Positions 1-5,723 of a stretch of DNA of 6,330 nucleotides are shown here, piece by piece. Within the stretch, counting starts at the first letter, position 1. Every line of letters starts with the position of its first letter. The notes beneath the pieces are model-generated. The model saw only the letters and a program-made list of their open reading frames with translations. It was not told the DNA's origin and searched no databases. The DNA comes from an uncultured Lachnospiraceae bacterium (GTDB taxonomy: Bacteria > Bacillota > Clostridia > Lachnospirales > Lachnospiraceae), in assembly GCA_905209075.1 (NCBI GenBank), contig CAJLRL010000050.1, forward strand, positions 1-6,330, given 5' to 3'. The position numbers and the translations under genes were made by a program.

Positions 1-162
1 GTGTTGTCGTCTGTGCCGGCGCCTGAGTCTGGCTCTGATCCGGTGTTGTCGTCTGTGCCGGCGCCTGAGTCTGGCTCTGATCCGGTGTTGTCGTCTGCGC
101 CGGCGCCTGAGTCTGGCTCTGATCCGGTGTTGTTGTCTGCGCCGGTGCCGTAGTCTGATCCG
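1..162 (-). repeat. 42-bp in-frame tandem repeat encoding PDQSQTQAPAQTTT
   Basis: Units lie at 1-42, 43-84 and 85-126, with a degenerate 36-bp unit at 127-162. The first two are identical. The third differs at one base (98, C instead of T), which is synonymous (GCG/GCA, Ala). The fourth has lost two codons (SQ) and reads roughly DQTTAPAQTTT. The unit is a multiple of three, so copy-number change lengthens or shortens the tail without a frameshift. Decayed DQTTAP/DPAQ-like motifs continue toward the domain side. The array continues past the left edge, so the total copy number is unknown. Confidence 0.95.
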
Positions 163-1666
163 CCGCCTGTGCCGGATCTGCTGTAGTTCCATCTGCCGCC
201 GCATTCTGTGCAGCTTCAAGTGCAGCTGCTGCATCCGTGCCTAAAGATCTTACTGTGCTCTCGTCCTGTGAACCTGCTGCTGCCTGCATTGCTGCAAGAA
301 CCTCATCCGAAGCCCCTGCTGTTCCCACTGTTACTATCTTTGGAGATGCTTTATAGTTACTGTTGTTAAACACCTCATCACTTACAACTTCTCCATTTTC
401 TTTTACTGTCTTCCAGAGTCTGGCAACAATTCCTTTGTGTGGTGACTGGTCTACGCTGTAATATCCTACTGGCTGTGAGCCATCAAAATTAAACTGTATC
501 TCCGGCTCGGTCTCTGATACTGTCTCACTATGGAACGAAACTTCCCTTCCTTCTTTGCGCATCTCAACTCCATAAACATTGAATGTTATGATTCCGCCGC
601 TGCAATATCCCTCTATATATATAGGATTATCAAGGTTGTTTTTAAACTTAAAATCCTTATACGTTCCTGCTATTGCTGCATCATCCGATGGATCCACATA
701 TGAAACTATCATGGAATGATTGAATCTTTGAACCACCTCAAGTTCAGCCCTTATTATAGCATTGTAAAGTGTAGTTGATACCTGACACACACCACCTCCG
801 ACAGATTCTACTACCTGTCCGTTTTCGTATGCGCCGGCAAGCTCGTAACCATTGTCCTCTGTTATCGGACTTATTGCAGAATAAACCGAAAACTGTTCTC
901 CAGGATAAACAATATGTCCGTTTATAAGGCTGCATGCATTTTTAACATTCGCTGCCCGTCCTGCCTTAGACGTACTGAAATCTGTTGAGAATGTGCCGAG
1001 AACATCCTTTATCTTTGATAATTCTTCTTTTGTACCTCTCGGTTCAATCGTTGTGGAAACAAGATCGATCTCATTTGACTTTCCATCCCATTTATTTTCG
1101 AGAAAATCATTTATCGCATACACAGATGACACAATATCCACTTCCTGCCCCTGCGTACCCTCTATATAATTAAATCCATCAGCTGTCTTTTCAAGTCCGC
1201 TGTCGACAGCTTCTACATCAAGCTTATCTTTGTTATCATAAAGAAACTGCGCTGTCTTTTCTTTATCTACTGATAAGTGCATATTTACAGAAACCTCGCC
1301 GTTTTCGAGTTTCTTTGACTGCACGAAACGATTTATGAGATTGCCTGTCCGGCCGACTCCCATAGCCTCGTCAACAGCCGCCGAAGCATCTGATTTTATA
1401 GACATTTCAGCTGCGGTCGCATCAACCGATCCATTTGCTCCCTGTAAAGTAAACGTTGTATTGTCTATGCTCTCTATATAATCATTTAATGCTGTTTTTG
1501 CTTCATTTTTCGTCATACCGCCCACATCAACGCTGCCAATATATACGCCATCGTTTATGGTCTGGGTTTTTTGTGACTTGGCAAATATATTATCTGTTCC
1601 AAAAAATGTAAATGCTGCTGTTGCCACGGCTGCTGCAATAAAAACTGTTACTTTACTCTTCTTCAT
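1..1666 (-). CDS. Secreted VanW-domain protein with G5-like segment and Q/T/P-rich repeat tail (partial, C-terminus off the left edge)
   Basis: The reading frame is open for 555 codons and has no stop before the left edge. Residues 1-29 form a signal peptide: KK-rich start, hydrophobic core, likely cleavage after NIFA. Residues about 40-210 resemble the putative peptidoglycan-binding domain that precedes VanW domains. Residues about 228-360 are the VanW domain, shown by GGGVCQVSTTLYNA (290-303), FNHSMIVSYV (315-324) and DFKFKN (338-343). Residues about 408-448 (HKGIVARLWKTV to IVTVGT) look like a G5-type strand region. An Ala-rich stretch (450-500) leads into tandem PDQSQTQAPAQTTT units. The protein is probably exported and wall-associated; the biochemical role of VanW domains is not established, and the architecture does not imply vancomycin resistance. 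ATG at 1666 is preferred because AGAAGGA lies about 9 nt upstream; an in-frame ATG at 1672 leaves only about 3 nt. The family assignment is secure; function is unknown. Confidence 0.9.
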   Translation of the reverse strand, partial: MKKSKVTVFIAAAVATAAFTFFGTDNIFAKSQKTQTINDGVYIGSVDVGGMTKNEAKTALNDYIESIDNTTFTLQGANGSVDATAAEMSIKSDASAAVDEAMGVGRTGNLINRFVQSKKLENGEVSVNMHLSVDKEKTAQFLYDNKDKLDVEAVDSGLEKTADGFNYIEGTQGQEVDIVSSVYAINDFLENKWDGKSNEIDLVSTTIEPRGTKEELSKIKDVLGTFSTDFSTSKAGRAANVKNACSLINGHIVYPGEQFSVYSAISPITEDNGYELAGAYENGQVVESVGGGVCQVSTTLYNAIIRAELEVVQRFNHSMIVSYVDPSDDAAIAGTYKDFKFKNNLDNPIYIEGYCSGGIITFNVYGVEMRKEGREVSFHSETVSETEPEIQFNFDGSQPVGYYSVDQSPHKGIVARLWKTVKENGEVVSDEVFNNSNYKASPKIVTVGTAGASDEVLAAMQAAAGSQDESTVRSLGTDAAAALEAAQNAAADGTTADPAQAADQTTAPAQTTTPDQSQTQAPAQTTTPDQSQTQAPAQTTTPDQSQTQAPAQTTT

Positions 1667-1732
1667 CTTCATATATCCTTCTTGGGTCTTCCCTATAAAT
1701 GCTCTTAACTTCTTTATCATCAGTAATTAACA

Positions 1733-1760
1733 ATTTTATCATAATTATGCTTTTTTTCAA
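1733..1760 (-). promoter_or_regulatory. Likely sigma-A promoter for the VanW-domain gene
   Basis: On the minus strand a -35 of TTGAAA (1755-1760) is followed after 16 bp by TAAAAT (1733-1738), with a TGA just before it that would make an extended -10. Initiation would fall near 1726, giving a leader of about 60 nt. No terminator hairpin is seen between the small peptide gene and this site, so read-through from that gene is also possible. Assigned by consensus matching only. Confidence 0.5.
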
Positions 1761-1768
1761 GACTTCCA

Positions 1769-1873
1769 CTATACGAGAACTGATACAAATGTTGTAACGA
1801 TCATTGCAACTACTAAAATAATTGCTATAGCTACAACCACCTTTTGATTATTTTTATTATTAAAATTGTACAT
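1769..1873 (-). CDS. 34-residue single-pass membrane peptide, function unknown
   Basis: This short frame begins MYNFNNKNNQK and continues with about 23 almost uninterrupted hydrophobic residues (VVVAIAIILVVAMIV and onward) to a TAG stop. That is a polar, Asn/Lys-rich N-terminus and one transmembrane helix reaching nearly to the C-terminus. The evidence for translation is a strong Shine-Dalgarno match, AGAGGTG, six bases before the ATG, together with the typical membrane-peptide composition. It lies upstream of, and on the same strand as, the VanW-domain gene (about 100 bp gap), and is divergent from the plus-strand gene at 1941. The N-terminus carries net positive charge, so the likely orientation is N-inside (inference). 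I do not recognise a named family. It could be a regulatory membrane peptide, or a type I toxin-like peptide, though nothing else supports a toxin role. Existence of the gene is likely; function is open. Confidence 0.7.
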   Translation of the reverse strand: MYNFNNKNNQKVVVAIAIILVVAMIVTTFVSVLV

Positions 1874-1877
1874 ACTA

Positions 1878-1906
1878 TTCACCTCTATTCTAAAATGCGT
1901 TATACT
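1878..1906 (+). promoter_or_regulatory. Likely promoter for the plus-strand membrane protein gene
   Basis: TTCACC (1878-1883), 17 bp, then TATACT (1901-1906) gives a reasonable sigma-A site, with initiation near 1913 and a leader of about 28 nt. The -35 lies over the ribosome-binding site of the divergent small peptide gene. The -10 overlaps a minus-strand TATAAC (1899-1904). Consensus match only. Confidence 0.5.
1899..1904 (-). promoter_or_regulatory. Candidate -10 element for the 34-residue peptide gene
   Basis: TATAAC on the minus strand would start transcription near 1893, leaving the AGAGGTG site intact in a short leader. No good -35 is seen about 17 bp upstream. A better-looking pair, TTTACA-17-TAGAAT, lies a little further downstream (TAGAAT at about 1888-1893), but it would place the start inside or next to the Shine-Dalgarno sequence, so I prefer TATAAC. 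Confidence 0.3.
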
Positions 1907-1940
1907 ATTTGTAAAAATTAATGAAAGGATCTACTGATAA

Positions 1941-2441
1941 ATGATTCCAGTTTTTACAATTTTTTTCGTTATAGTTATTTTGATCACTGCGGCCACGATC
2001 AAGCATAATACAAAAGAACAGGATTCTGTAGACTCCCGCTTCTGGGAACGTGAACGCAAGGCCAACTCAACTTTAAAAAAAGATATAAGTAATCTGAAAT
2101 ATATTACCATACCTGATGAGTTTTTTCCATCCGAAAGTGATGCCTTAATCTCAAAGGAAGCAGAAAATTTTCTGAAACTACATGGGAAAACACTGCTAAA
2201 TCTTAATGGAATGACCAATACTGAGCTTAAACTAAATTATGGCATCATGAATTTCGAAAAACTTGCCTCTTATGATACGAATTTTCTCGATTTTGTATCT
2301 ATTGTGCCCGACTACTGCATATGGCTTGCTGACTCATGCGATGAGAAGGATAAAGCAATAAAGCTTCTCAAATTCGCAAAGGAGTGTAATTCGGACTCAA
2401 AAAAAATCGATGCATTGTATGAAAAGCTTCTCAACAGCTGA
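1941..2441 (+). CDS. Membrane-anchored protein of unknown function with FWERERKAN motif
   Basis: This 166-residue protein has one N-terminal transmembrane helix (about 3-20) and a soluble, charged remainder that is probably cytoplasmic. Residues 33-63 hold a conserved-looking block, RFWERERKANSTLKKDISN then YITIPDEFFP, followed by a second block, LLNLNGMTNTELKLNYG (85-101). From memory, similar blocks occur in unannotated Lachnospiraceae proteins; I know no function or family name. The C-terminal 110-166 is helical in composition, and the segment around AIKLLKFAKECNSDSKKIDALYEKL looks like a single TPR-like helical pair, so a scaffold or protein-interaction role is possible (inference). GAAAGGA about 11 nt upstream of the ATG serves as ribosome-binding site. 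It is the only plus-strand gene here and converges on the exonuclease gene, with stop codons three bases apart. Real gene: high confidence; role: unknown. Confidence 0.85.
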   Translation: MIPVFTIFFVIVILITAATIKHNTKEQDSVDSRFWERERKANSTLKKDISNLKYITIPDEFFPSESDALISKEAENFLKLHGKTLLNLNGMTNTELKLNYGIMNFEKLASYDTNFLDFVSIVPDYCIWLADSCDEKDKAIKLLKFAKECNSDSKKIDALYEKLLNS

Positions 2442-2444
2442 TGA

Positions 2445-3167
2445 TTATTTTCTCCCATATTTTGCCAGATATTCATCATAAAGACGTGATGCCTGGCTTC
2501 GTGTCAGAGTTTCCCATGATATTATATCGATTATGTCATGGGAAACCATATACTCCTTTAATCTCTCTATCTGATGCTTTGTCGCAGGAGTCTGACGTTT
2601 CGCCTTGTATACAAGCGGAGCACTTTTTATTGTCTGCCCTTTCTCTATTGCTATTTCCTTTAATTTTTCAAATATCTGATAAGTTTCAACTGCATCATCA
2701 AGCGCTCTGTGTGCATTCTGTCTGTTTATCCTGAAATATACACATAGATCCTCTAATTTTTTTGATTGCCCTGCCGGAAGATATTTTCTTGCAATTTTTA
2801 ATGTGTCAAATGCATTCAGTTGGAGCGGTATTTTTTTATTTGCCGCCCACTGCTTTATAAAACTGTAATCAAAGACTACATTGTGCCCTACTATCTCATC
2901 ATTTCCTATAAACTCAATAAGATGCATGACCGCCTCATCCATATCTGCCCCGGCTGCTGCTTCTTCATCAGTTATCCCCGTCAGTTCCTGCACTCTTTCC
3001 GGAATATGGATCTTTGGATCTACAAGTGTCTGGTATTTTTCTGACAGTTCTCCATTCCTTATCTTTGCAGCACCTATTTCTATTATTTTATCATTTTTCG
3101 CCGACAGACCAGTCATCTCAAGATCTATGACTGTGTAATTTTTTATATTATCCATTTTCTCCACCAT
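2445..3167 (-). CDS. DnaQ-like DEDDh 3'-5' exonuclease
   Basis: This 240-residue protein contains a complete exonuclease fold of the DnaQ/PolC-epsilon type: Exo I VIDLEMTGL with D15 and E17, Exo II GHNVVFDYSF with D100, and Exo III AHRALDDA with H153 and D158. It should use two metal ions to remove 3'-terminal nucleotides from single-stranded or mismatched DNA, or from RNA. No polymerase domain is present, so it is a stand-alone exonuclease rather than PolC. A C-terminal extension (about 195-240, TKHQIERLKEYM to LTRSQASRLYDEYLAKYG) looks like a short helical module seen at the ends of various proteins; its role here is unknown. The gene follows the radical SAM gene by 34 bp and is probably co-transcribed with it. 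Start choice is uncertain: ATG at 3167 has no good ribosome-binding site, and ATG at 3155 (236 residues) has GGTGGAG very close upstream. Neither choice affects the catalytic motifs. Confidence 0.93.
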   Translation of the reverse strand: MVEKMDNIKNYTVIDLEMTGLSAKNDKIIEIGAAKIRNGELSEKYQTLVDPKIHIPERVQELTGITDEEAAAGADMDEAVMHLIEFIGNDEIVGHNVVFDYSFIKQWAANKKIPLQLNAFDTLKIARKYLPAGQSKKLEDLCVYFRINRQNAHRALDDAVETYQIFEKLKEIAIEKGQTIKSAPLVYKAKRQTPATKHQIERLKEYMVSHDIIDIISWETLTRSQASRLYDEYLAKYGRK

Positions 3168-3201
3168 AACAATTATTCAAGCCCATACGATCGATCAAAC
3201 A

Positions 3202-4941
3202 TCATTCCTCACAGCTTACATATTCCACATATGCCTGATTGTCCAGTGGATCACGCTTATCATAGTGGAATAGTGCCCACTGTGGATTGTCATGTCTTTT
3301 TGGAAGCTGTTCTATTTTATGCTTCTGTTTTTCTGGAAATACATAATGAAACGGTTCAATATGAGACATTTTTCCATTTTTGCAATATTCCCTTGTCATA
3401 GCCTTAAATGCAGCCTGATCCACAGCCCATTTCGGTCTGCTCTTGCAATTTTCCCTGTAATACAGATCAAAAAGCAGGGATTCCTGTATCATCTCTACCA
3501 TTTCATCCGGTACAGCTTTTTTACTTTCCCGCAGAAATTCTAAAAGGATCTCACATCTTCTTATCCTTGAATGGCTCATTCCAAAATATCCTTTGGCTTC
3601 ATAAAAATCTCCGAACTGCTGGAAAAAATCAAACATACTGTCATATATTTTCTCAATAAGTTTCATCGTTATCTCAAACTGTCCACTGTTATAGTATACT
3701 TCAAGCATCTCCTCGACACGTTTAATGAGGATAACTTCATCAAAATTAAGCCACTTTGTGGATAACACCTCATAAGGCGGCTTATCATGGTAGATAAGTC
3801 CGTACTCTGCAGCATGGTTAAACATATAAGAACCCTTAAGCACCTTAAGGAATCCTAACTGAAGCTGGTTCGGATGCAGTTGATATATATCATCAAACGA
3901 CTTTTTAAAGCTGTCATACCCCTCATATGGAAGCCCTGCGATGAGGTCAAGATGTTCATGTATATTTCCACCTGCCTGAATAAGGCGCACAACCTCTTTT
4001 AGACGTTCAAGCTTCATCGTTCTGTGGATTTCTTTTATTGTGACCTCATTTGTCGACTGCACACCTATTTCTAGCTGTATAAGTCCCGGTCTCATATCCG
4101 ATATAAGATCAAGCTCCTCCTCGTTTAACAGATCCGCAGATATTTCAAAATGGAAATTCGTTACCCCATTATCATTTTCTTTTACAAATTTCCATATTTC
4201 CATCGCATGTGCATGATTACAATTAAATGTTCTGTCGACAAATTTTATCTGTGGAACTTTCTGGTCTATAAAAAATTTAAGTTCTTTCTTTACAAGCTCA
4301 ATATCCCTGAATCTGAGTGATTTATCAACCGAAGACAGACAGTAGCTGCATGAAAAAGGACATCCCCTGCTGCTCTCATAATAAATTATCCTGTTAGAAA
4401 AATCATCAATCGTATCATAGCAGAATGGGATCTTACTCATATCCATTATGCTGCGCGGCTCTGTAAAAATAATCTTTTTACTTTCTTTATCTTTATATGC
4501 TATGCCGTTTATGTTACTGAGACTGCAATTCTTATTATCTGCCTGATCGTAGATACTGTCATAATATGCGCACAGCTGTCTAAAAGTATCCTCTCCTTCA
4601 CCGATCATGACACCATCTATATAAGGATGTGCGTCCATAAATGTCATAACTTCATATGACACCTCAGGTCCACCAACCCATACCGGCACATCCGGGCAGA
4701 TTTTCTTAAACTCCCTTGCGATTTCCTCCACATAACTGAGATTCCATATATAACATGAAAAACACAGTACATCCGGTTTTTTCTTGTATAATTCCTCAAG
4801 TATGTAATCTTTTTGATTGTTTATCGTGTACTCTGCCAGATATACACTTTCTTTGTATTCTCCTGCACATGCCCGCAGCGAATACACTGCCAGATTTGAA
4901 TGTATATATTTTGCATTGATTGCTGTAAGTAATATCTTCAT
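3202..4941 (-). CDS. B12-binding-type radical SAM protein, DUF4080 family
   Basis: This 579-residue protein begins MKILLTAINAKYIHSNLAVYS, typical of this family. Residues 1-130 form a Rossmann-like cobalamin-binding-type domain with GGPEVS (90-95) and GEGEDTF (114-120). Residues about 185-400 are the radical SAM barrel: SRGCPFSCSYC gives CX3CX2C (C194, C198, C201), which should hold the 4Fe-4S cluster that cleaves S-adenosylmethionine. FVDRTFN (234-240), ISADL (267-271) and EIGVQS (291-296) are the usual following strands. Residues about 400-579 match the DUF4080 C-terminal region. No DxHxxG cobalamin-ligand motif is seen, so base-off B12 binding through that histidine is unlikely. Substrate unknown; the family is often annotated only as B12-binding radical SAM. 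AGGGG about 8 nt upstream supports the ATG at 4941. It is the first gene of a unit with the exonuclease and should be cytoplasmic and oxygen-sensitive. Confidence 0.93.
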   Translation of the reverse strand: MKILLTAINAKYIHSNLAVYSLRACAGEYKESVYLAEYTINNQKDYILEELYKKKPDVLCFSCYIWNLSYVEEIAREFKKICPDVPVWVGGPEVSYEVMTFMDAHPYIDGVMIGEGEDTFRQLCAYYDSIYDQADNKNCSLSNINGIAYKDKESKKIIFTEPRSIMDMSKIPFCYDTIDDFSNRIIYYESSRGCPFSCSYCLSSVDKSLRFRDIELVKKELKFFIDQKVPQIKFVDRTFNCNHAHAMEIWKFVKENDNGVTNFHFEISADLLNEEELDLISDMRPGLIQLEIGVQSTNEVTIKEIHRTMKLERLKEVVRLIQAGGNIHEHLDLIAGLPYEGYDSFKKSFDDIYQLHPNQLQLGFLKVLKGSYMFNHAAEYGLIYHDKPPYEVLSTKWLNFDEVILIKRVEEMLEVYYNSGQFEITMKLIEKIYDSMFDFFQQFGDFYEAKGYFGMSHSRIRRCEILLEFLRESKKAVPDEMVEMIQESLLFDLYYRENCKSRPKWAVDQAAFKAMTREYCKNGKMSHIEPFHYVFPEKQKHKIEQLPKRHDNPQWALFHYDKRDPLDNQAYVEYVSCEE

Positions 4942-4972
4942 ATGGAGTTCCCCTCATGTTTACTTCCTGCTA

Positions 4973-5001
4973 ATTATACATTTTTTAAAATTTGCTTACA
5001 A
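4973..5001 (-). promoter_or_regulatory. Strong promoter for the radical SAM/exonuclease unit
   Basis: On the minus strand TTGTAA (4996-5001), 17 bp, then a perfect TATAAT (4973-4978). The spacer is very A/T-rich. Initiation near 4965 gives a leader of about 24 nt that contains the ribosome-binding site AGGGG. This is the best promoter match in the window, and it lies downstream of the terminator at 5039-5065, so the two units look separate. Confidence 0.7.
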
Positions 5002-5038
5002 GCTTAAACTTTCCTGATCCAGTTATAATTATAAATAC

Positions 5039-5065
5039 AAGAAAAAGCCGCATTTCTGCGACTTT
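5039..5065 (-). terminator. Intrinsic terminator after the MntP-like gene
   Basis: Three bases after the TAA stop, the minus-strand transcript folds AAAGTCGCA-GAAA-TGCGGCTTT: nine pairs, one of them G-U, closed by a GAAA tetraloop and followed by TTTTTCTT. The plus-strand reading has no U-run after the stem, so it acts mainly on the minus strand. It ends the heptad-protein/MntP-like unit. Confidence 0.88.
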
Positions 5066-5068
5066 CCC

Positions 5069-5653
5069 TTAAATAATATTGTGCACAAGTTTTTCTAACA
5101 CGTCTATCCCAGCTATCCAAAATAATATTGCCCCCACAATATATACTTTTGTCTTCTGTTCATATCCGAAGTGATAACCTGTGTACATACCGGCGATTAT
5201 ACATATCACACTAAAACAGCCTACCATGATAAGTATCGTTATAAGCCCGGTATTTAAAAAACCAAATGCGATTCCTGCCAGAACCGTGTAACCGGCAGTA
5301 GCGCCGGCTACAACAAGTATCCGTTTCATCTCGAACCGGGGCTGGCAATGCTCCTCGATCCGTTCATTTTTTATTGCTTTTACTATAAGTCGTATCCCCA
5401 GACCGATCAGTATCGTGATCGATAATATTTCTCCCAAAAGAGCTTCATCCGCTACAGAATATTTTCTATTTATATAGTTTGACAGAAAATATCCTGTACA
5501 CATAGCTATGATCTGAAACAGGGCAATGATTGCACAAATGGCTGTAAGCTGTCTTTTATTTACTTTTTGTACCAGTGCTCCCTGGCATTCCATTGCAGCA
5601 AATATATCAAGTGATGAGCCTGCAACGATCAACATATATTCTATCCAGCCCAT
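5069..5653 (-). CDS. MntP-like (DUF204/YebN family) six-helix membrane protein, divergent
   Basis: This 194-residue protein matches the length and shape of MntP manganese exporters: six helices at about 3-22, 36-59, 72-95, 111-133, 136-160 and 168-188, arranged as two three-helix halves around a polar, charged loop (95-110). Helix 1 carries AGSSLDIFAAMECQGA, equivalent to the MntP motif with the conserved Asp (D16). The matching second-half segment, AGATAGYTVLAGIAFGFL, has Tyr122 where family members usually have Asp in a TSLDA-type motif, so the second metal-coordinating acid seems missing. It is therefore a MntP relative whose substrate should not be assumed to be manganese. GAGGAGG four bases before the ATG is a strong ribosome-binding site. 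The 70-bp gap upstream is too short for a full yybP-ykoY manganese riboswitch, and none is recognised. It probably shares a transcript with the heptad-repeat protein gene. Confidence 0.8.
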   Translation of the reverse strand: MGWIEYMLIVAGSSLDIFAAMECQGALVQKVNKRQLTAICAIIALFQIIAMCTGYFLSNYINRKYSVADEALLGEILSITILIGLGIRLIVKAIKNERIEEHCQPRFEMKRILVVAGATAGYTVLAGIAFGFLNTGLITILIMVGCFSVICIIAGMYTGYHFGYEQKTKVYIVGAILFWIAGIDVLEKLVHNII

Positions 5654-5664
5654 AATGCCTCCTC

Positions 5665-5700
5665 ATATATCTGCAGCTGTTCTGCATGCTGCTGTTATAT
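5665..5700 (-). other. Imperfect hairpin in the leader of the MntP-like gene
   Basis: In the 70-bp gap before the MntP-like gene the transcript can form GCAGC/GCTGC (5688-5692 with 5673-5677) over a 10-base loop. Beyond it comes a mismatch, one C-G pair, another mismatch, and five A-U pairs. There is no U-run, so it is not a terminator. The stem ends immediately before the GAGGAGG ribosome-binding site (5658-5664). It could be an intercistronic stabiliser or a chance fold. Confidence 0.35.
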
Positions 5701-5723
5701 TTCCATTTGTATGAGCAGTATTT

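Noticed and set aside
1..162. Direct repeats as a possible CRISPR array
   Set aside because: Units are contiguous with no spacers, in frame, and encode a regular peptide repeat.
744..935. Minus-strand open frame of 63 codons
   Set aside because: It lies inside the VanW-domain coding region in another frame, and its translation is Cys/Arg-rich without family features.
985..1173. Plus-strand open frame of 62 codons
   Set aside because: It is antisense to the VanW-domain gene, with no ribosome-binding site that stands out and no recognisable protein pattern.
1..1666. Vancomycin resistance gene cluster suggested by the VanW domain
   Set aside because: No vanHAX, vanRS or other van genes are present; VanW domains are common in ordinary secreted Clostridial proteins.
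1931..2218. Minus-strand 95-codon frame opposite the membrane-anchored protein
   Set aside because: It is the antisense shadow of the plus-strand gene, which has the promoter, the ribosome-binding site and the conserved-looking motifs.
2441..3138. Plus-strand frames opposite the exonuclease gene
   Set aside because: They are antisense to a gene with all DEDDh motifs intact, and the translations are low-information.
3292..3765. Plus-strand frames opposite the radical SAM gene
   Set aside because: They are shadows of a well-supported coding region, with Phe/Ile/His-rich translations typical of antisense frames.
5023..5034. Perfect 12-bp palindrome TTATAATTATAA
   Set aside because: It is pure A/T in an A/T-rich gap where such palindromes are expected by chance, and its position does not match an operator relative to the promoter at 4973-5001.
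5654..5723. yybP-ykoY manganese riboswitch before the MntP-like gene
   Set aside because: The gap is too short and the conserved loop motifs are not seen.
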